Positions 1-5,130 of a stretch of DNA of 10,357 bases are shown one piece after another. Below the pieces are notes generated by a model that searched no databases, was not told the DNA's origin, and saw only the letters and a list, made by a program, of their open reading frames with translations. The number at the start of each line of letters is the position of its first letter. Position 1 is the first letter of the stretch. Origin of the DNA: Pseudolabrys sp. (GTDB lineage Bacteria > Pseudomonadota > Alphaproteobacteria > Rhizobiales > Xanthobacteraceae); assembly GCA_029945495.1 (NCBI GenBank), contig JAQSCR010000511.1, forward strand, positions 1-10,357, in the 5' to 3' direction. A program made the translations under genes and the position numbers.

Positions 1-320
1 AGGACACTGAGTTTGCCGCGTAACGCGACCAGAGGCGGCGGATCGTAAATCGTCTGCAAACGTGCCGGGTAATCCGGCTCGCCGAGCGCGACCAGGGATA
101 TGCCGCGCGCGCGGCAGGCTTTCAATTCGGTCTCAGCTTCCTCGATTGTGCAAATATGCGTGCCGGAGGCGCCGCCACGGCGGGCGAGGCGGGGGAGCAC
201 TTCGAGCGCGCGGCGCGCGCCGCCGTATGCATTGACGAGGTCGCGGAACGTGCGCGGGCCGACATTGTCGCTGCGGATCAGGCGCAGCCAGTCGAGCCGC
301 TGCTCGTCGGTCAGTCGCAC
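1..320 (-). CDS. dprA: DNA processing protein DprA, N-terminal part (runs off left edge)
   Basis: DprA/Smf loads RecA on incoming single-stranded DNA during natural transformation and is widely kept in bacteria not known to be competent. About 106 residues are visible, beginning RLTDEQRLDWLRLIRSDNVGP and continuing with an FRDLVNAYGGA stretch. This is the small helical N-terminal domain of the family. The start of the Rossmann-type DprA domain follows, with ISLVALGEPDYPARL and then YDPPPLVALRGKLS near the window edge. No ATG lies in frame between the upstream stop (TAA at about 369) and the conserved domain. I chose GTG at 320-318; a TTG at 332-330, preceded by a G-run that could serve as a weak ribosome site, is an equally fair start. 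Its position downstream of plsY matches the plsY-dprA order common in Rhizobiales. Identity is firm; the exact start is not. Confidence 0.88.
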   Translation of the reverse strand, partial: MRLTDEQRLDWLRLIRSDNVGPRTFRDLVNAYGGARRALEVLPRLARRGGASGTHICTIEEAETELKACRARGISLVALGEPDYPARLQTIYDPPPLVALRGKLSV

Positions 321-418
321 GCTGTCGGCCAACGCTGCCCCCCGGCGGAATTGCGGGGGCAGTGTCGCTTAACCGCAAGCGGACCACAACCTGAATTGTC
401 GAAATGCAACCCTTGGGA

Positions 419-443
419 GATATTGTCGCTGCGGATCAGACGC
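419..443. repeat. 25-bp copy of a dprA internal segment in the plsY-dprA gap
   Basis: The 25 bases here match positions 261-285, inside the dprA coding region, with only two mismatches and in the same orientation. On the minus strand both copies would read RLIRSDN, but this copy is preceded by a stop and lies outside any plausible gene. It looks like a small duplication of the dprA 5' end, left upstream of the gene. A match this long is unlikely by chance in a 10-kb window. Function, if any, is unknown. Confidence 0.6.
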
Positions 444-452
444 TAACTATCC

Positions 453-596
453 CCGTCATCCTGAGGTGCGAGCGGAGCGAGCCTCGAAGGATGAGCGGCC
501 ACTGACTTCCGGGGCCGTCGCCCTTCGAGGCCCGCGCCATAGCGCGTCGAAGACGCGCGTAAACGCGCTTATGGCGCGGGCACCTCAGGGTGACGG
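453..596. repeat. Dispersed palindromic element, copy 1
   Basis: The element is bounded by near-perfect inverted ends: CCGTCATCCTGAGGTGC at 453-469 and its complement at 580-596, with one mismatch. Inside are two further hairpins: a GCCTCGAAGG / CCTTCGAGG pair, and an arm GCGCCATAGCGCGT pairing with ACGCGCTTATGGCGC. Its left approximately 78 bp align at roughly 90% identity with the reverse complement of the element at 8517-8626. The architecture matches the REP-like sequences scattered between genes in Bradyrhizobium and relatives. It has no coding capacity I would trust. It fills most of the plsY-dprA gap and could affect read-through or mRNA stability. Confidence 0.85.
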
Positions 597-610
597 AGCA
601 GGGGCCGCTC

Positions 611-1231
611 TCAGCCCTTCGCGCCGATTTTGCCTTCCTGGCCGTTGAGCAGGCGGGAGATGTTGGCGCGATGCATGACCCACAACAGGATCGTCAGCAC
701 GAAGAACAGCGCCGCGACATTCGGCTCGCCCAAACCCAGCAGCCCGATCGGCGTCAGCGCGCTGGCGATCAGAGCGGCGAGCGACGAATAACGCGACAGC
801 CAAGCGACGACCAGCCAGAGCGCGATGAAGATCAGCGCCGCCGGCCAGGCCAGGCCGATCAACAGGCCGATGTAAGTGGCGACGCCTTTGCCACCCTTGA
901 ACTTGAGCCAGACCGGGAACAGGTGGCCGAGGAAGGCGCCCAGCCCCGCGGCAAGAGCGGCAGAATGTCCGGCGATCAGCGCCGCGGTGTGACCGGCGAA
1001 ATAGGCGGCGACCAGCACAGCGATCGTGCCCTTGAAGATATCGCAAAGAAGAGTAGCGGCGGCGAGGCCCTTGTTGCCTGTGCGCAGCACATTGGTGGCG
1101 CCGATATTGCCGGAGCCGATGCTGCGCACGTCCGGCCCGCCGGCAGCGCGCGTGATCAGCAGGCCGAACGGAATCGAGCCGAGCAGATAGCCAAAGGCGA
1201 AGGCGAGCGCGATGAGTTGCGGAACGCTCAT
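611..1231 (-). CDS. plsY: Acyl-phosphate:glycerol-3-phosphate acyltransferase PlsY
   Basis: PlsY transfers an acyl group from acyl-phosphate (made by PlsX) to glycerol-3-phosphate, the first committed step of phospholipid synthesis, in the inner membrane. The 206-residue protein has the usual length and about five to seven hydrophobic segments. All three family motifs are present: SGNIGATNVLR (40-50), a GHLFPVW...KGGKGVAT stretch (102-119) with the glycine-rich phosphate-binding loop, and HRANISRLLNGQE (187-199). The ATG at 1231 has a GAGGG Shine-Dalgarno about five bases upstream. It lies downstream of pyrC, separated by about 137 bp that hold a palindromic element, so it may be transcribed with the pyr genes or separately. 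Nothing unusual in the protein itself. Confidence 0.97.
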   Translation of the reverse strand: MSVPQLIALAFAFGYLLGSIPFGLLITRAAGGPDVRSIGSGNIGATNVLRTGNKGLAAATLLCDIFKGTIAVLVAAYFAGHTAALIAGHSAALAAGLGAFLGHLFPVWLKFKGGKGVATYIGLLIGLAWPAALIFIALWLVVAWLSRYSSLAALIASALTPIGLLGLGEPNVAALFFVLTILLWVMHRANISRLLNGQEGKIGAKG

Positions 1232-1242
1232 GTTACCCTCGC

Positions 1243-1348
1243 GTCATTCCGGGACGCACCGCAAGTGCGGACCCGGAATCCAGATGCAAAACGCTGCGCT
1301 TGTTTCTGGATTCCGGGTTCGCTCGCTTTGCTCGCGCCCCGGAATGAC
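1243..1348. repeat. Dispersed palindromic element of the GTCATTCCGGG type
   Basis: The outer inverted ends are GTCATTCCGGGACGC (1243-1257) and GCGCCCCGGAATGAC (1334-1348), complementary at 14 of 15 positions. An inner perfect 14-bp inverted repeat is ACCCGGAATCCAGA (1271-1284) with TCTGGATTCCGGGT (1305-1318). The nested-hairpin layout is that of a family common in intergenic spaces of Bradyrhizobium-like genomes. It is unrelated in sequence to the 453-596 element. It lies between the pyrC stop and the plsY start, where a folded RNA could attenuate or stabilise the polycistronic message. Confidence 0.85.
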
Positions 1349-1368
1349 AGCTTCGGCAGCGGTCCGGT

Positions 1369-2670
1369 TCATAGCGCCTCAAAGATGGTGCGGCCGGCGA
1401 CGATGGTGCGCACCACGCGGCCGGTCATGCGCGCTTCGTCGAACGGCGTGTTCTTGCACTTCGACTTGAGTTCGTTCGGATCGACCAGCCACGGCACGTC
1501 GGTGTCGATGACGATGATGTCGGCCGGCGCGCCCTGCGCGAGCGTGCCGCCGGCAATGCCGAGCCGTTGCGCCGGCCGCGTCGACATTGCGCGCAGCAGC
1601 ACCGGCAACGTCACCTCGCCCGAATGCACCAGCCGCAAGCCGGCCGAGAGCATGGTCTCGAGCCCGATCGCGCCGGCGGCGGCTTCGGCAAACGGCAGCC
1701 GCTTGGTCTCGACGTCCTGCGGATTGTGATCCGACATCACCACGTCGATCAGGCCGGCGCCGAGCGCCTCGACCAGCGCTTTCCGGTCTTCCTCGGCGCG
1801 CAGCGGCGGCGAGACTTTCAGGAAGGTGCGGTAGGGGCCGATGTCGATTTCGTTGAGCGTCAGATGATTGATCGACGCCGAGGCGGTGACGTCAAGCCCG
1901 GCATCCTTGGCGCGGCGTAGCACTTGAAGCGATTCCGCGCAGGTGATCGAGGCGGCGTGATAGCGCCCGCCGGTCAAGGCGACGAGGCGGAGGTCGCGCT
2001 CCAGCAGCACGGTCTCGGCCGCTTTCGGAATGCCGAGCAGGCCAAGGCGGGTGGCGAATTCGCTCTCGTTCATGACGCCGTCGCCGGTGAGATCCGGATC
2101 CTCGGTGTGATGCACGATCAGCGCGTCGAAGTCGCGTGCGTAAGTCAGCGTGCGGCGCATCACCTGCGCATTGGTGATGCTGCGCGCGCCATCGGTGAAG
2201 GCGACCGCGCCGGCGGCCTTCAACAGGCCGATCTCGGTCATCTCGTGGCCTTCGAGGCCTTTGGTGATCGCCGCCATCGGATGCACGTGCACGATCGCGG
2301 TGTCGCGGGCGCGGCGCAAGACGAAGTCGACGGTGGCGGGGTCGTCGATGACCGGGGAGGTGTCGGGCTGGCAGATGATGGTGGTGACGCCGCCGGCGGC
2401 GGCGGCCTGGCTTGCCGAGGCGAAGGTCTCGCGATAGCCGGCGCCGGGCTCGCCGATGAAGGCGCGCATATCGACGAGACCGGGCGCGATCACCTTGCCG
2501 CGGCAGTCGACCACGTCGGTGCCTTCCGGCACGCCGGCGGCGCCGATGCCTTTTTTCGCCTCGCGGATCACGCCGTCGGCGATCAGCAGGTCGCCGACGA
2601 TGTCGAGATCGCGCGACGGATCGATGATGCGCGCGTTGGCGAACAGAATGGGGCGGCGGTCGGACAGCAT
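1369..2670 (-). CDS. pyrC: Dihydroorotase-family protein PyrC, metal site degenerate (possibly non-catalytic)
   Basis: The protein is 433 residues, the usual length for type I dihydroorotases, with an amidohydrolase (TIM-barrel) fold. Family landmarks are APGLVD (62-67), EPG (74-76), GGVTTII (93-99), TKGLEG (136-141), the HTED segment at 188-191, SPPLR (287-291), a SDH (313-315) and GAIGLETM (333-340). Active enzymes carry DxHVHLREPG. Here the stretch at 67-76 reads DMRAFIGEPG, so both metal-binding histidines (69, 71) and the substrate arginine (73) are replaced. The usual PHHL is INHL, and DHAPH is DHNPQ. By analogy with the inactive PyrC' of Pseudomonas, which supports assembly of PyrB, this may be a structural partner of ATCase rather than the enzyme. 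A catalytic dihydroorotase would then be encoded elsewhere. The ATG overlaps the stop of the preceding small gene by one base (TGATG), indicating translational coupling. Family assignment is firm; inactivity is inference. Confidence 0.93.
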   Translation of the reverse strand: MLSDRRPILFANARIIDPSRDLDIVGDLLIADGVIREAKKGIGAAGVPEGTDVVDCRGKVIAPGLVDMRAFIGEPGAGYRETFASASQAAAAGGVTTIICQPDTSPVIDDPATVDFVLRRARDTAIVHVHPMAAITKGLEGHEMTEIGLLKAAGAVAFTDGARSITNAQVMRRTLTYARDFDALIVHHTEDPDLTGDGVMNESEFATRLGLLGIPKAAETVLLERDLRLVALTGGRYHAASITCAESLQVLRRAKDAGLDVTASASINHLTLNEIDIGPYRTFLKVSPPLRAEEDRKALVEALGAGLIDVVMSDHNPQDVETKRLPFAEAAAGAIGLETMLSAGLRLVHSGEVTLPVLLRAMSTRPAQRLGIAGGTLAQGAPADIIVIDTDVPWLVDPNELKSKCKNTPFDEARMTGRVVRTIVAGRTIFEAL

Positions 2671-2906
2671 CAGCGTATTTCTCCGGACCGGCTCATGCCG
2701 CGAAACGCCGAAATCCAGAACGAGACGAGGACGAAGCCGAACGGAATGACGACGACGGCGATGGCAATGACGATGGCGCTGGTCCAGGTCAGCCCATGCG
2801 CGAGCACAATGCCGATGACGCCGAGCAAGACAATCGCGCCGTAGAAGCGGAATTGCCGGCGCAGCAGTTCCGCGATCACCGCAAAGATGGCGCGGTCCTC
2901 ACGCAT
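2670..2906 (-). CDS. Small two-helix membrane protein of unknown function, between pyrB and pyrC
   Basis: I do not recognise this 78-residue protein. It has a short charged N-terminus (MREDRAIFAVIAELLRRQFR), a hydrophobic helix at about 22-39, a second longer one at about 43-66, and a basic C-terminal tail (FRGMSRSGEIR). This suggests a small inner-membrane protein with a helical hairpin. I chose the ATG at 2906 rather than the in-frame codon at 2957, because the latter lies deep inside pyrB and adds a non-hydrophobic extension. From 2906 the gene overlaps the pyrB end by 8 bases and a GAGG lies about ten bases upstream. Its stop overlaps the pyrC start by one base. The tight overlaps on both sides argue that it is a genuine translated member of the pyr operon. 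Its role there is unknown. Confidence 0.75.
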   Translation of the reverse strand: MREDRAIFAVIAELLRRQFRFYGAIVLLGVIGIVLAHGLTWTSAIVIAIAVVVIPFGFVLVSFWISAFRGMSRSGEIR

Positions 2907-3852
2907 TCGGCAGGTTCCTCGACAGCGCTTCCAGCACCGCCATGCGGATGGCGACACCCATCTCGACCTGTTCGCGGATCAGCGACTGCGCGCCGTCGGC
3001 GACGATCGAGTCGATCTCGACGCCGCGATTCATCGGCCCCGGGTGCATCACCAGCGCGCCGGGCTTGGCGTAAGCGAGCTTCTTCTCGTCGAGGCCCCAG
3101 TAGTGGAAATACTCGGACACCGAGGGAACGAACGAACCGTTCATGCGCTCGCGCTGCAGGCGCAGCATCATCACGATATCGGCGTCGGCCAGACCCTCGC
3201 GCATGTCGCGGGCGACTTCGACACCCATGCGCTCGATGCCGGCGGGGAGGAGGGTGGAGGGCGCGACCACGCGCACGCGCGCGCCCATGGTGTTGAGCAG
3301 CATGATGTTGGAGCGCGCCACGCGCGAATGCAGGATGTCGCCGCAGATCGCCACCAGCAGGCCCTCGATGCGGCCCTTGTTGCGGCGGATGGTCAGCGCG
3401 TCCAAGAGCGCCTGGGTGGGGTGCTCATGCGCGCCGTCGCCGGCATTGATGACCGAGCAGTCCAACTTACTGGCGAGCAGAGCGACCGCGCCGGAGGCGT
3501 GGTGGCGCACCACCAGGATGTCGGGGTGCATGGCGTTGAGCGTGATCGCGGTGTCGATCAGGGTCTCGCCCTTGCGCATCGACGACGACGAGGCCGACAT
3601 GTTCATCACGTCGGCGCCCAGCCGCTTGCCGGCCAGTTCGAACGAGGCCTGGGTGCGGGTCGAGACTTCAAAGAACAGGTTGATCTGGGTGCGGCCGCGC
3701 AACGAGGCCTGCTTCTTTTCGATCTGGCGATTGAGGGTGACGAATTCCTCGCCGAGATCCAGCAAGCCGGTGATGTCGGCTGCGGAAAGCCCTTCGATCC
3801 CCAACAAATGACGATGGCTGAGGACGAATGAGGATTTCGGCGAAATGGTCAT
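2899..3852 (-). CDS. pyrB: Aspartate carbamoyltransferase catalytic subunit PyrB
   Basis: PyrB condenses carbamoyl phosphate with aspartate to give N-carbamoyl-aspartate, the committed step of pyrimidine synthesis, in the cytoplasm. The 317-residue product has the expected length and motifs. The carbamoyl-phosphate loop is FFEVSTRTQASFE (60-72; family consensus has Pro where Val63 stands). It is followed by SSSMRKGET (89-97), GDGAHEHPTQALLD (138-151), GDILHSRVARSN (171-182), MRLQRERM (230-237) and HPGPMNRGVEI (270-280). I chose the ATG at 3852 over a TTG at 3891, because homologues begin a few residues before the SFVLSHRHLLGIEGLS block and the TTG falls in a putative -35 box. No Shine-Dalgarno is visible before the ATG. 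The gene heads the pyrB-orf-pyrC cluster; no pyrI regulatory subunit is present in the window. Confidence 0.97.
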   Translation of the reverse strand: MTISPKSSFVLSHRHLLGIEGLSAADITGLLDLGEEFVTLNRQIEKKQASLRGRTQINLFFEVSTRTQASFELAGKRLGADVMNMSASSSSMRKGETLIDTAITLNAMHPDILVVRHHASGAVALLASKLDCSVINAGDGAHEHPTQALLDALTIRRNKGRIEGLLVAICGDILHSRVARSNIMLLNTMGARVRVVAPSTLLPAGIERMGVEVARDMREGLADADIVMMLRLQRERMNGSFVPSVSEYFHYWGLDEKKLAYAKPGALVMHPGPMNRGVEIDSIVADGAQSLIREQVEMGVAIRMAVLEALSRNLPNA

Positions 3853-3862
3853 TAAAGCCAGT

Positions 3863-3891
3863 TCTATAGGCGCAAGGCCGGTGCTGGGCAA
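3863..3891 (-). promoter_or_regulatory. Putative sigma-70 type promoter of pyrB
   Basis: On the minus strand TTGCCC (3891-3886) is followed, after exactly 17 bases, by TATAGA (3868-3863). This is a fair match to the housekeeping -35/-10 pattern. Transcription would then begin only a few bases before the pyrB ATG at 3852, giving a near-leaderless mRNA. That agrees with the lack of a Shine-Dalgarno there. Called from sequence pattern only. Confidence 0.4.
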
Positions 3892-4064
3892 GGGCGGTAT
3901 AAGGGTGTTTCCCGCCGATCCACAGGCCAGCGGTGGCCGTCGTTAATGAATGGCTGGAACGGCGGAAATGATTGTCTGGAAGGCCCGCCGCACCCTGGCA
4001 GTTGCCGCGGGAATGCCCAATTTCAAGAGTGTGCTGGTCTTCAGCCTGAGGACAGGAGGCGTTT

Positions 4065-4439
4065 ATGAGAATGACGTCGATTTTGAAATACGCGGCGGTC
4101 GTGACGCTGACCGGCGCAATCGCGTTGGCGACGGCGACGCCGAGCGAGGCGCGTCGCGGCCGTAACGCGGCAGTGATTGGCGGCATCGCGGCGGGCGTGC
4201 TGCTCGGCGCGGCGGCGGCGAACGCCAACAGAGGCTATTATTATGGTCCGGGTTACTATGGTGGCCCGGGCTACGGCTATGAGCCGGACTACGCCTATGA
4301 GCCGGTTTACGAATATCCCGCGCCGCCGGTTTACGTGCCCGGGCCTTATTATGCCCCGGCGCCGCGCTACTATTACCGTCCGGGCGGCAGCGGCTGCGGC
4401 GGCTCGCCGGGCTCACCGGGTTACCGGCCCTGCAACTAG
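4065..4439 (+). CDS. Small secreted Gly/Tyr-rich protein, paralogue 1
   Basis: I recognise the type but not a named family: a 124-residue exported protein. A signal peptide covers about 1-29 (basic start, hydrophobic AAVVTLTGAIALATA, likely cleavage after PSEA). Then come an RRGRN segment and a glycine-zipper-like hydrophobic stretch (IGGIAAGVLLGAAAA, about 38-52). A long low-complexity region rich in Tyr, Gly and Pro follows, with YEP units (GYGYEPDYAYEPVYEYP). The C-terminus is GCGGSPGSPGYRPCN, with two cysteines. The start is well supported by AGGAGG at 4054-4059, five bases before the ATG. An intrinsic terminator follows. It is clearly homologous to the next gene at both ends, so the two form a tandem duplication. 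Likely periplasmic or cell-envelope associated; function unknown. Confidence 0.88.
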   Translation: MRMTSILKYAAVVTLTGAIALATATPSEARRGRNAAVIGGIAAGVLLGAAAANANRGYYYGPGYYGGPGYGYEPDYAYEPVYEYPAPPVYVPGPYYAPAPRYYYRPGGSGCGGSPGSPGYRPCN

Positions 4440-4466
4440 ATTCGTTTTGGCGATGCGGCGAAACGG

Positions 4467-4497
4467 GGCGGGCAGAGATGCCCGCCTTTCTTTTTTT
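4467..4497 (+). terminator. Rho-independent terminator of paralogue 1
   Basis: An 8-bp perfect stem, GGCGGGCA (4467-4474) with TGCCCGCC (4479-4486), closes a GAGA tetraloop and is followed by a T-tract (TTTCTTTTTTT, 4487-4497). It closely resembles the terminator after the second paralogue, suggesting the whole gene-plus-terminator unit was duplicated. Confidence 0.9.
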
Positions 4498-4551
4498 GCC
4501 GGGCATTTGTCTGCACCCCTGAGCTTGGCGCGCCGGTCGCCATCATTAAAA

Positions 4552-4576
4552 GGAACCGACCACCGCCTGAGGCGTT
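4552..4576 (+). promoter_or_regulatory. EcfG-type general stress promoter upstream of paralogue 2
   Basis: GGAAC at 4552-4556 and CGTT at 4573-4576 are separated by exactly 16 bases. This is the consensus for EcfG (RpoE2) sigma factors, which run the general stress response in Alphaproteobacteria. The site lies 41 bases before the ATG at 4618, leaving a short leader with a hairpin and a strong ribosome site. I found no second such site in the intergenic regions checked by eye, including upstream of paralogue 1. Confidence 0.7.
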
Positions 4577-4588
4577 ATCCGCCCGAAC

Positions 4589-4604
4589 GCCCGATTTCTC
4601 GGGC
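4589..4604 (+). promoter_or_regulatory. 5'-leader hairpin just before the ribosome site of paralogue 2
   Basis: A perfect 6-bp stem, GCCCGA / TCGGGC, with a TTTC loop ends three bases before the GGAGG Shine-Dalgarno at 4608-4612. It would sit at the very 5' end of a transcript made from the upstream EcfG-type site. It could protect the 5' end or tune translation. No function is shown by sequence alone. Confidence 0.4.
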
Positions 4605-4617
4605 AGTGGAGGCGACT

Positions 4618-5019
4618 ATGAACAAATTCGTGAAAATCGCGGCGGCTGCCACCCTGACCGGCGCCATGGCGCTGGCTCTGGCTTCGCCGAGTGAAGCGCG
4701 CAACGGCCGCAATGCGGCGGCAATCGGCGGCTTTGTTGCCGGCGCCGCGGTTGGCGCCGCTGTCGCCAATTCGAACAACGGCTATTACGGTAACGGCTAT
4801 TACAACAACGGTTACTACGCCGAGCCGGGATATGCCTACGAGCCGGCCTATGCCTATGAGCCCAGCTACGGGCCGCGTTACGCCCCGCGCTACTATGATG
4901 CGGGCGCCGTGCCGGCCTATCCGATGGAATCGGGCCCGCGCTATTACCAGCGCTCGCGCGGCCCGAGCTGCGGCGGCTCACCGGGCTCGGCCAACTATCG
5001 GCCGTGCAACAACCAGTAA
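4618..5019 (+). CDS. Small secreted Gly/Tyr/Asn-rich protein, paralogue 2
   Basis: This 133-residue exported protein is homologous to the preceding gene. It has a signal peptide at 1-27 (MNKFVKIAAAATLTGAMALA then SPSEA), the RNGRNAAAIGGF segment, and a glycine-zipper-like stretch (AAIGGFVAGAAVGAAVA, about 34-50). Next come NGYYGNGYYNNGYY repeats and YAYEP repeats (GYAYEPAYAYEPSY). The C-terminus is SCGGSPGSANYRPCNNQ, with the same pair of cysteines as its neighbour. GGAGG at 4608-4612 is five bases before the ATG, fixing the start. It probably has its own promoter of the EcfG class and its own terminator, so it is likely transcribed separately under stress or in stationary phase. An envelope or periplasmic role is inferred from the signal peptide and composition; no catalytic motif is visible. 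Confidence 0.9.
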   Translation: MNKFVKIAAAATLTGAMALALASPSEARNGRNAAAIGGFVAGAAVGAAVANSNNGYYGNGYYNNGYYAEPGYAYEPAYAYEPSYGPRYAPRYYDAGAVPAYPMESGPRYYQRSRGPSCGGSPGSANYRPCNNQ

Positions 5020-5050
5020 ACCTGCGGCAGACGAAGCGATCTGCGGCGGA

Positions 5051-5078
5051 GGGCGGGCAGCAATGCCCGCCCTTTTTT
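5051..5078 (+). terminator. Rho-independent terminator of paralogue 2
   Basis: A 9-bp perfect stem, GGGCGGGCA (5051-5059) with TGCCCGCCC (5064-5072), closes a GCAA loop and is followed by six T (5073-5078). Directional: the minus strand has no T-tract on the other side, so it should not terminate ruvX transcripts. Confidence 0.92.
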
Positions 5079-5083
5079 GTTCG

Positions 5084-5130
5084 CGCATGATCTTGTCCGA
5101 AAACCGGTTCCCACTTTTCGGGATCATGCG
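5084..5130. repeat. Rhizobiales palindromic element (GCATGATC...GATCATGC type)
   Basis: CGCATGATC (5084-5092) and GATCATGCG (5122-5130) form a perfect 9-bp inverted repeat around TCCGAAAACCGGTTCCCAC and TTTTCGGGA, which themselves partly pair. This is a widely scattered intergenic element in Rhizobiales genomes. Its right end touches the stop codon of ruvX (TAG, complement of 5131-5133). The CTAG that often borders this element here supplies the ruvX stop. It may act as the 3' end structure for ruvX mRNA. Confidence 0.85.

Noticed and set aside
466..648. 60-codon ORF across the first palindromic element
   Set aside because: Consists of repeat sequence, no ribosome site, no similarity expected.
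590..1729. Long plus-strand ORF (379 codons) opposite plsY and pyrC
   Set aside because: It is antisense to two well-identified genes and crosses a repeat. The Gln/Asp/Arg-rich translation is a typical shadow frame of GC-rich coding DNA.
1924..2844. Plus-strand ORF of 306 codons opposite pyrC
   Set aside because: Mirror frame of pyrC and the small membrane protein gene; no motif and biased Gly/Asp/Ala composition.
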